From assembly GCA_016928395.1 (NCBI GenBank), contig JAFGKV010000293.1, positions 1 to 5,026 of the forward strand: a DNA stretch of 5,026 bases, in the 5' to 3' direction. Positions 1 to 5,026 of this stretch are shown in pieces; positions within the stretch are counted from its first letter, which is position 1, and every line of letters begins with the position of its first letter. A program made the translations under genes and the position numbers. The notes beneath the pieces were generated by a model that searched no databases, was not told the origin of the DNA, and saw only the letters and a program-made list of their open reading frames with translations. The DNA is from Candidatus Fermentibacterota bacterium (GTDB lineage: Bacteria > JAFGKV01).

Positions 1-4
1 CCCG

Positions 5-24
5 CCCCCCCCCCCCCCGAACCC
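5..24. repeat. C14 homopolymer followed by GAACCC
   Basis: Fourteen consecutive C residues at 5-18 run into GAACCC. The last ten bases, CCCCGAACCC at 15-24, are the exact reverse complement of GGGTTCGGGG at 4941-4950 beyond the second gene. This may be the edge of a dispersed intergenic repeat. Because the tract sits at the very start of the window, an assembly or sequencing artefact at a contig end is also possible. Confidence 0.45.
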
Positions 25-396
25 GTGACGAGTGGGGATGGGCGTGCTCCCATGGACGCCACGGCCCGACAACATCGGGTCTGGTGTCCGCGGGAATGGT
101 TTACATCGGGGAGAAGAAGCTTCGATGAAGAGGGAGACGAGACGAGAGCGGCTGCACGCTCTCGGGGGGGATACGATGCAGGGCGCCCCCCGCGCTTCCT
201 GAAGACAGAGTAACGGCGTGTGCTCCCAGTCCGCTCCCATGATGGCCTCCTAAGATCGCAGGCACAGGCTGCGTATCTCTCATCTGGTGCAAGGGTACTC
301 CAGCCCACACGCGCTGTCAAGGGCGCCTCCCTCCGGCATTGCCGCGGTGAGTATCACCCCGCACATTGGGGCGTGTTTCGACCCTGGCCCCTGACC

Positions 397-402
397 GGAG
401 GT
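397..402 (+). promoter_or_regulatory. Ribosome binding site deciding a GTG start
   Basis: GGAGGT is a near-perfect anti-Shine-Dalgarno match, 6 nt upstream of the GTG at 409. An in-frame GTG at 403 directly abuts the motif and is too close to be used. This site, together with the signal peptide that begins at 409, fixes the start of the protease gene. Confidence 0.8.
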
Positions 403-408
403 GTGACC

Positions 409-2502
409 GTGAGACTCCTGCTCGCTCTGGTGATCCTTTCGACAGCCACTGCCCGCGCACCATCGGAGACACCGTCCATCCCTGGGAATGTGGCCACCAC
501 GGGAGATCGGCCGTCGGCACGGCAGGCCGAGGGCCGTGGCGAGGGACTCCCCGACCGCCGGGATTTTCCCCTGGATCCCAGCCGCTACCTCCCCATGCCA
601 CTGCCCGATCCCCGCGCGAGGCCGGCGTCACCCCCGGGCGAGAGCCGGGCGGTCTCCTACGACATGCGCACGGGCCAGGAAGTCCAGTGGCAGGTCCCCG
701 CGCCCACGGGCCTCGACGCCGCGCGGGTCGAGGGATGGCCCGGCCGGGAAAGCCCCAGGGAGTTCGGGGAAGGTGTGCCCGAGGTTCGCAACTTCACCGA
801 TCTCGAGCTCGTCAACGACCCCGAGCTGTTTCCCTGGCGCGTCAATGTGAAGGTGTTCATGCAGTTCGGGTCGTCCTACTACGTCGGCTCCGGCGTGCTC
901 GTTGATCCGTATCACGTACTGACGGCGGGTCATTGCGTCTTCGACCATGGCGGCACAGACGACTGGGCCGATGACATCACCGTGGTGCCGGCCTATGAGA
1001 ACGGGAGCCAGCCATTCGGCAATGCCGGCGCCGTGAGCCTTCACTCCTGGACCGGGTGGACCCAAGACGGCAGCTACGATCACGATATGGGCGTGATCGA
1101 TTTGGATAGACCCATCGGCGCACTGACCGGGTGGCACGGCTATGGGTACAACAACAGCAACTCGTTTTTCACCGGAAACACCTTCCACAATCCCGGTTAT
1201 CCCGCCGCCTCGCCCTACAATGGCCAGTACATGTACTATTGGTACGGGGATTTCGACCTGGCAGGCACCTACCAGCTCACCTTTTTCAAGACGGCCTATG
1301 GCGGCCAGAGCGGCAGCGGGGCCTACCACCTCAGCGACGACCAACGCACGGTCTACGCGGTGCTCTCCAATGGCTGGTCGCTGTGGACCAATGATGTCAG
1401 AATCACGGAGTCGAAGTTTAGCCACATCGGCGGCTTCATCGCCGAGGATACGCCGGCGGCCTATGATCTCATCGCGATGGAAACCAACATCGCTCCCTCG
1501 TCGGTCACCGCGGGCAACGCCTTGATCTCCATGGACTACCTCGTGCACAACTACTCCTCGGCGTCGTGGAGCGGGTCAGTACCGGTGACCGTCTACCTCT
1601 CGACGAACAACGACATCTCGCCTGCGGATACCCCGATTCAGGATCACTCCTTCTCCTGGAGCTTCGGGCCGATGTCGTCGGTGCGAGTCACCGTGAGTAC
1701 CCCGCCGGCCATACCCATCGCCACTCCCTCGGGGAGCTACTATGTCGGCATCATCTTGGGCGTCTCCGATGCGAATGCCGCCAACAATGAGAGCGATGGC
1801 CAGGAGGCCAGCTATGTCTGGGTGAACGGCGGGCCAGATCTGATGGTGCAGAACCCCGGGACAGCGCCGTCCACCATCATCGCGGGAACCTCCACGATCG
1901 CATCCTGCACGGTGCGAAATCAGGGCGGCAACTCAGCCGGTGCATCCATCCTGCGGTACTATCTCTCCTCCAACACGACCTACGATGCCGGTGATGCCTA
2001 CCTGGGCTACGACTCTGTCGGTTCCCTGCCTGGAGGCGGAACCAGCTCTCAGAGCGAGACCCTGGCCATTCCTGCGGGGACGGCAGGGGGAACCTGGTAT
2101 CTGCTCTTCCATGCGGATGCGGAGAGCCAGGTTTCCGAGCTGAACGAAAGCAACAATGTGACAGCCCTTGCGGTCACGGTTCAGCCGGAGAACATCCCCC
2201 CCGACGCCATCACCGACCTTGCCGCTACGGGCGCCGCCCCAGATCTCCTGCTCTCATGGAGCGCTCCGTGGGACAATGTGGGCGTGGTCGGCTACTGGGT
2301 GTACCATCATGCCTCCCTCCACGACTTTGGCACCCCGCTGGTCTACTTGAGCGGCGCGTCCACCCTCTCCTACTCAGTGCCCAATGCCTGCGGAGACCCC
2401 GCATCAAATCACTTCTACGATGTCCGGGCCCGAGATGCCGCGGGCAATGTGGCCGCCTCCTCCAACTGGGTCGGTGAGTTTGACTTCTCGGTGGATCCCT
2501 GA
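409..2502 (+). CDS. Secreted trypsin-like (S1/V8-like) serine protease with CARDB and FN3 modules
   Basis: Predicted exported endopeptidase of 697 aa, read from GTG. Residues 1-15 form a Sec signal peptide: Arg2, a Leu/Val/Ile-rich core and an ATA cleavage motif before Arg16. Residues 16-143 are a Pro/Arg/Gly-rich stretch, probably a propeptide or linker. The protease domain spans about 144-346. Its triad is His175 in TAGHC (172-176), most likely Asp226 in YDHDMGVIDL (Asp224 is the alternative), and Ser301 in GGQSGSG (298-304). These are the standard trypsin-fold motifs, so it should be active. The residue context around Ser301 and the later AVLSNGW segment lacks the His I associate with Glu-specific V8 enzymes, so the specificity is unknown. 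Two CARDB-type Ig-like modules follow (about 352-473 and 476-592; the second has the typical ESQVSELNESNN turn), then an FN3 module (about 597-690, LLLSWSAPWDN and ARDAAGN). Only three cysteines occur (176, 500, 661). There is no T9SS-like tail, so any surface retention would have to rely on the Ig-like modules. The protease family is secure; the substrate is not. Confidence 0.9.
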   Translation: MRLLLALVILSTATARAPSETPSIPGNVATTGDRPSARQAEGRGEGLPDRRDFPLDPSRYLPMPLPDPRARPASPPGESRAVSYDMRTGQEVQWQVPAPTGLDAARVEGWPGRESPREFGEGVPEVRNFTDLELVNDPELFPWRVNVKVFMQFGSSYYVGSGVLVDPYHVLTAGHCVFDHGGTDDWADDITVVPAYENGSQPFGNAGAVSLHSWTGWTQDGSYDHDMGVIDLDRPIGALTGWHGYGYNNSNSFFTGNTFHNPGYPAASPYNGQYMYYWYGDFDLAGTYQLTFFKTAYGGQSGSGAYHLSDDQRTVYAVLSNGWSLWTNDVRITESKFSHIGGFIAEDTPAAYDLIAMETNIAPSSVTAGNALISMDYLVHNYSSASWSGSVPVTVYLSTNNDISPADTPIQDHSFSWSFGPMSSVRVTVSTPPAIPIATPSGSYYVGIILGVSDANAANNESDGQEASYVWVNGGPDLMVQNPGTAPSTIIAGTSTIASCTVRNQGGNSAGASILRYYLSSNTTYDAGDAYLGYDSVGSLPGGGTSSQSETLAIPAGTAGGTWYLLFHADAESQVSELNESNNVTALAVTVQPENIPPDAITDLAATGAAPDLLLSWSAPWDNVGVVGYWVYHHASLHDFGTPLVYLSGASTLSYSVPNACGDPASNHFYDVRARDAAGNVAASSNWVGEFDFSVDP

Positions 2503-2547
2503 TCGCGGCAGGATTCGCCGTGGGAGCCTACGGAAGTGGGCGAACGG

Positions 2548-2570
2548 GGAAATCTGAGGAAATTCTGAGG
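2548..2570. repeat. Imperfect tandem repeat GGAAAT(T)CTGA
   Basis: Two head-to-tail units, GGAAATCTGA (2548-2557) and GGAAATTCTGA (2558-2568), are followed by GG. They differ by one inserted T. The 11-mer GAAATCTGAGG at 2549-2559 recurs exactly on the opposite strand at 4981-4991 in the spacer after the next gene, which suggests a small dispersed intergenic motif. Confidence 0.5.
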
Positions 2571-2612
2571 CGAGCATACCATACTCTTGGTGAGTTCAGG
2601 TTACCGCCGTGG

Positions 2613-2637
2613 GCATCGGATGATTTTGCATCGATGC
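2613..2637. promoter_or_regulatory. GCATCG/CGATGC dyad with embedded palindrome
   Basis: GCATCGATGC at 2628-2637 is a perfect 10-bp palindrome. GCATCG also occurs at 2613-2618, so that copy could pair with CGATGC at 2632-2637 to make an alternative hairpin. The position, about 45 nt upstream of the next ribosome binding site, would suit a repressor operator or a structured leader. No known regulator site is recognised and chance is possible. Confidence 0.3.
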
Positions 2638-2638
2638 G

Positions 2639-2657
2639 CGGCGGTTTTACCCCGCCG
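2639..2657 (+). promoter_or_regulatory. GC-rich hairpin in the leader of the propeller gene
   Basis: CGGCGG at 2639-2644 pairs perfectly with CCGCCG at 2652-2657 around a 7-nt loop (TTTTACC). The stem is 6 bp, all G-C. No T run follows, so it does not look like an intrinsic terminator. It ends 23 nt before the Shine-Dalgarno sequence and could stabilise the mRNA 5' end or affect initiation. Confidence 0.35.
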
Positions 2658-2680
2658 GACCAGGCTCTGGTACGGCTTCG

Positions 2681-2687
2681 AAGGAGG
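2681..2687 (+). promoter_or_regulatory. Strong ribosome binding site of the propeller gene
   Basis: AAGGAGG is a full consensus Shine-Dalgarno sequence with 5 nt to the ATG at 2693. It is a clear start determinant and suggests efficient, independent translation initiation of the second gene. Confidence 0.85.
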
Positions 2688-2692
2688 TTACG

Positions 2693-4876
2693 ATGTCGCT
2701 CCGTATTCTACTGTGTGTCTGCGCCATGCTGTCGATATCCCTGGCTGCGGAGCAGTGGCAACCTCTGAATGGCCCGCTGGGCGGCGATGTCCGCTGTATG
2801 GCAGTGGACAGGAGCGACCCCTCAAGTGTCTATTTGGGCTTGGGCACCCATGCCTCCATGGGAAGCGAGTATGCCGATGGCGGCGGGCTGTTCTACAGCA
2901 ACGATGCCGGAGACTCCTGGCGAAGATCAAGCCTCCAGAACGTCAAGGTCAGTGGCATCACCACCGCCGCCGGCCGCATCTGGGCGGCGACCTATGGCGA
3001 GGGCGTGTGGGCCGCGGTGGAGCCCTCGGGCGCCTGGATCCCTGAGAACAGCGGGCTGGGATCTCCAACCGTCCTCTGCATAACCGGAACCGCCGATCAC
3101 CTGGTGGTCGGTACCATGGCCGGGGTCTTCCACGCTCATCCAGACACGGCCGTCTGGGTTCCCGCGGAGATGCCGGGGGAGCGTCAGATCTGGGGCCTGG
3201 CCTCGGCTCCGTGGCTTCCGGAGCTGATGCTGGCGGCAACCGACAGCGGCGTGTGGCGCAGCGACACAGGGGGAGATGTGTGGAGTTTCGCAGGCACGGG
3301 CATCGAGCAGACCAACCTGCGGAGCATCGCCGTCGGGGCTGATGGGCGATGCTGGGCGGGTTCACGGCCGGGGTCAAACCAGGACGCCGTTGTCTACTGC
3401 TCGGCCGATACAGGCAGAACATGGGCTCCCTGTGCGCCCCTGCCGGCCTCCAGGGCCGACGGGGTGTGGTCGATCCTTCCCAGGCCGGAGTCGGTGCTGA
3501 TCGGTATCGGGTGGCTGGGGTCCGGGATGGGCCGAGTCTTCCGTCTACGCGACGGCGCGGCGGAATGGGAAGAGCACGCCAGTGTCCACTATCGCTCGGT
3601 TCGGGCTTTGACTGAGGTCCCGGCTGGCGGTGACCGCATCCTGGCGGGGGGGGAGTCGTGCGGTGGCGTCCTCTGCAGCACTGATGGAGGAGATACCTGG
3701 GGGTATCGGCTGACCGGTCTCGATGCGGGCAATGTCTACTCGCTGCGCATTGTCGATTCTGCCTCAGGCACGATTATGGCCGGGCTGGGGTTCTCGGGAG
3801 CCCTTGCCCGGGCCGATGAATGGGGCGCCTCGTGGACCCGGGTGGACTCGCTCTTCCCCTCGTTGTTCGTTCGAGGGCTTGCCGTGCATCCCTCAAACCC
3901 GGAGACCCTCTACGCGGCGGCGTGGAATCGTCTGTATCGCAGCACAAACGGCGGTGAATCCTGGGCTTCAATGAGCGCTTCCGTCTCCCAGGCGACGGGC
4001 ATTGACCTCAGCGCGGCCGATCCCAGCATCATCTACGCGGGGGCTACTCAGGGCGTGTCGGTCAGCCAGGATGGGGGAGACACGTGGAGTGATCCCGACT
4101 CGACCCTTCCCGGCACTGTCAAAGCCGTGGTCGCCGACCCTCGGAACGCCAGGCATGCCCTGGCGGCGCGGGAATGGTCACACGTCTATGAAACCTTCGA
4201 CGCGGGTGTCTCGTGGGACACGCTCGCAATCCAGTCATGCCGGACTCTGGCTCTTCACCCCACTGATCCCCAGTGGATCTATGCCGGCGCAAATGGCGGC
4301 GTGTATGTCTCCATCGACGGTGGAGCAACCTTCCAGTTCCTGACCTCAGGGCTGCCGGGTCTTTGGGTCAATGCGATCATCGCCGATCCCCAGGACCCCG
4401 CGGTGATCTGGGCCGGAACGCCCGGCGGCGTGTACAAGAGCATCGATGGCGGCCAGACCTGGCATTTCAACTCCGATGGCATGGCCAACCTTGATGTACG
4501 GGCATTCGAGTTCCACGACGAATCGCGCAGGATTTTCGTCGGCTCTCACAGCGGGGGCGTGCATTGGGCCTTCGCCGACGCGACGCCGACCGATGGAAAC
4601 TCGCCCGGCACCCCGCAGCCTCTTGCGCTACGACTGCAGGTCTCTCCCGTACCGTGTGTCGATGAGGTGCGCATCTCCCTGCTGGGCGAGGTTGGGCCGG
4701 ACAACGGCGTTCGTGTCGCGCTCTACTCCCTGGATGGGAGGCGCATGCACAGCGGCGGATTCGGGCCGGGGAACTCGTGTGTCTGGCGGCTTGGTCATCT
4801 CCCGGCCGGGTCTTATGTGCTGCGGGCCGAATCCTCCTCGGCGAAGGCATCCCAGGCCCTCACTTTGGTGAGATAA
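2693..4876 (+). CDS. Secreted 14-blade Asp-box (BNR/sortilin-like) beta-propeller protein with FlgD/T9SS-like C-terminal domain
   Basis: A 727-aa exported protein. Residues 1-18 are a signal peptide (Arg4, Leu/Val/Ala core, SLA before Ala19; the cysteines at 8 and 10 do not form a lipobox). Residues about 20-630 contain 14 copies of a blade motif of the form hydrophobic-YAG-GV-x-S-DGG-x-TW, about 39-48 residues apart. Asp-box turns end at Trp76, 197, 244, 336, 381, 424, 465 and 508, Phe547 and Trp590; four degenerate blades lie around 95-115, 136-155, 267-292 and 613-630. Good Asp-boxes include STDGGDTW (329-336), SQDGGDTW (458-465) and SIDGGQTW (583-590). Fourteen blades suits two seven-bladed propellers as in GH74 xyloglucanases, with the N-terminal QWQPL strand perhaps closing the last blade. 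GH74 activity is not established. Residues about 645-727 resemble the FlgD-like/T9SS type A sorting domain (SPVP, VALYSLDGRR, LPAGSYVLRAE), implying export and possible surface anchoring. The role could be glycan hydrolysis, glycan binding or protein binding. Confidence 0.88.
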   Translation: MSLRILLCVCAMLSISLAAEQWQPLNGPLGGDVRCMAVDRSDPSSVYLGLGTHASMGSEYADGGGLFYSNDAGDSWRRSSLQNVKVSGITTAAGRIWAATYGEGVWAAVEPSGAWIPENSGLGSPTVLCITGTADHLVVGTMAGVFHAHPDTAVWVPAEMPGERQIWGLASAPWLPELMLAATDSGVWRSDTGGDVWSFAGTGIEQTNLRSIAVGADGRCWAGSRPGSNQDAVVYCSADTGRTWAPCAPLPASRADGVWSILPRPESVLIGIGWLGSGMGRVFRLRDGAAEWEEHASVHYRSVRALTEVPAGGDRILAGGESCGGVLCSTDGGDTWGYRLTGLDAGNVYSLRIVDSASGTIMAGLGFSGALARADEWGASWTRVDSLFPSLFVRGLAVHPSNPETLYAAAWNRLYRSTNGGESWASMSASVSQATGIDLSAADPSIIYAGATQGVSVSQDGGDTWSDPDSTLPGTVKAVVADPRNARHALAAREWSHVYETFDAGVSWDTLAIQSCRTLALHPTDPQWIYAGANGGVYVSIDGGATFQFLTSGLPGLWVNAIIADPQDPAVIWAGTPGGVYKSIDGGQTWHFNSDGMANLDVRAFEFHDESRRIFVGSHSGGVHWAFADATPTDGNSPGTPQPLALRLQVSPVPCVDEVRISLLGEVGPDNGVRVALYSLDGRRMHSGGFGPGNSCVWRLGHLPAGSYVLRAESSSAKASQALTLVR

Positions 4877-4933
4877 GGGAGCGGGCGCGCAGCCGCGGCG
4901 GGAAGCAGGTGAGGAGATAGGGGAAGGCCCACA

Positions 4934-4954
4934 GGGTTCAGGGTTCGGGGTTCA
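4934..4954. repeat. Three tandem GGGTTC(A/G) heptamers
   Basis: GGGTTCA (4934-4940), GGGTTCG (4941-4947) and GGGTTCA (4948-4954) are perfectly head-to-tail, with one A-to-G change in the middle unit. The sequence is non-coding. The reverse complement of its central part appears at 15-24. Such G-rich heptamer strings look like a simple-sequence or dispersed intergenic repeat. The three G-runs could support part of a G-quadruplex, with GCGGGG (4972-4977) as a possible fourth run. Confidence 0.65.
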
Positions 4955-4963
4955 GTGCGGCCG

Positions 4964-4990
4964 CTGAGGTCGCGGGGCTCCCTCAGATTT
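4964..4990 (+). terminator. Possible weak terminator hairpin
   Basis: CTGAGG at 4964-4969 pairs with CCTCAG at 4981-4986 around an 11-nt loop, followed by ATTT. The stem is short and the T tract poor, and it lies 87 nt past the stop codon, so this is a tentative call. A second small hairpin, TCTCA(GGGT)TGAGA at 4990-5003, follows directly. Confidence 0.25.
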
Positions 4991-5026
4991 CTCAGGGTTG
5001 AGAGTACAGTGCAGCGGGCGGGCACA

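Larger units (their letters stand above)
1..408. other. Leader region without a supported gene
   Basis: This stretch holds no convincing gene. An open frame at 25-213 is arginine-rich, low in complexity and has no good ribosome binding site. The frame of the protease gene stays open back to 220, but that extension would place non-secretory sequence ahead of an obvious signal peptide. Visible landmarks are a C14 run at 5-18, a direct repeat ACATCGGG at 72-79 and 103-110, a GAAGCTTC palindrome at 116-123 and a G7 run at 164-170. I see no clear sigma-70 promoter. TTGCCG at 339-344 with CACATT at 362-367 (17-nt spacing) is the nearest pair, but it is too weak to call. The promoter of the downstream gene presumably lies somewhere here. 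Confidence 0.6.
2503..2692. other. Spacer between the protease and propeller genes
   Basis: This 190-bp spacer has no gene and no convincing intrinsic terminator: a CGGC/GCCG dyad soon after the stop codon is only 4 bp and has no T run. It holds a short tandem repeat, a palindrome, a hairpin and the ribosome binding site, all listed separately. TGATTTTG at 2621-2628 differs by one base from the TAnnTTTG -7 element of Bacteroidota promoters, but no TTG element sits at the right distance, so a promoter is only possible. Whether the two genes share a transcript cannot be decided from sequence. Confidence 0.5.
4877..5026. other. Spacer after the propeller gene
   Basis: There is no gene here that I can support. 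A reverse-strand frame at 4813-5025 translates to repetitive Pro/Arg/Leu-rich sequence typical of read-through of intergenic repeats, and it overlaps the end of the propeller gene. The stretch contains a GGGTTC-type triplet repeat and two hairpins. A CGCG(CAGC)CGCG dyad at 4886-4897 is short and has no T run. Confidence 0.55.

Noticed and set aside
25-213. Small open frame in the leader region
   Set aside because: Arg/Gly-rich composition, no good ribosome binding site and no recognisable domain; typical chance frame in GC-rich DNA.
220-408. In-frame N-terminal extension of the protease gene
   Set aside because: It would bury a clear signal peptide 63 residues inside the protein. GGAGGT at 397-402 with GTG at 409 gives a much better start.
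628-1548. 306-codon open frame on the reverse strand
   Set aside because: It lies fully antisense to the protease domain, which has catalytic motifs. Its sequence shows the Val/Gly/His/Arg-rich pattern of a shadow frame.
2621-2628. TGATTTTG as a Bacteroidota-type -7 promoter element
   Set aside because: One mismatch to TAnnTTTG and no matching -33 TTG element at the right distance.
2716-2725. Lipoprotein signal at the cysteines near the start of the propeller protein
   Set aside because: The residues before Cys8 and Cys10 (Leu and Val) do not fit a lipobox, and a signal peptidase I site SLA-A follows.
4886-4897. CGCG(CAGC)CGCG hairpin as terminator of the propeller gene
   Set aside because: Only 4 bp and followed by GGCGGG rather than a T run.
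4813-5025. Reverse-strand frame at the window end
   Set aside because: It overlaps the propeller gene end and translates low-complexity repeat sequence, with no domain.

Overview
The window is GC-rich bacterial DNA holding two complete genes on the + strand, each for a large exported multidomain protein. Non-coding stretches lie before (1-408), between (2503-2692) and after them (4877-5026). I see no rRNA, tRNA, CRISPR array, transposase or phage gene. The host is probably a high-GC member of the FCB superphylum, such as one of its uncultured candidate phyla. This inference rests on the second protein ending in a FlgD-like/T9SS type A-like C-terminal sorting domain, on the linked CARDB, FN3 and Asp-box modules typical of those genomes, and on GTTC-rich short repeats in the spacers. 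No marker gene fixes the taxonomy.

Layout: 1-408 is a leader region that starts with a C14 homopolymer and holds no gene I can support. 409-2502 encodes a 697-aa secreted trypsin-fold (S1/V8-like) serine protease with an apparently intact His/Asp/Ser triad, followed by two CARDB-type Ig-like modules and one fibronectin type III module. 2503-2692 carries a short tandem repeat and clustered dyad symmetry just upstream of a strong ribosome binding site. 2693-4876 encodes a 727-aa secreted protein with 14 regularly spaced beta-propeller blade motifs, most bearing an Asp-box (BNR) turn, plus a C-terminal sorting-like domain. 14 blades fits two tandem seven-bladed propellers, the GH74/sortilin-like fold class. 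4877-5026 has a GGGTTC(A/G) triplet repeat and hairpins, one of which may be a weak terminator.

Both proteins have N-terminal Sec signal peptides and look extracellular or surface-attached. Co-orientation suggests they may be expressed together, but the 190-bp gap, its dyad structures and the separate ribosome binding sites also allow independent transcription. A joint role, such as attacking an external polymer or protein substrate, is inference only. I see no clearly new biological system. The points most worth a second look are the 14-blade architecture, the cysteine pair in the sorting-like domain, the G8 tract inside the propeller gene, and the small repeats shared between spacers.
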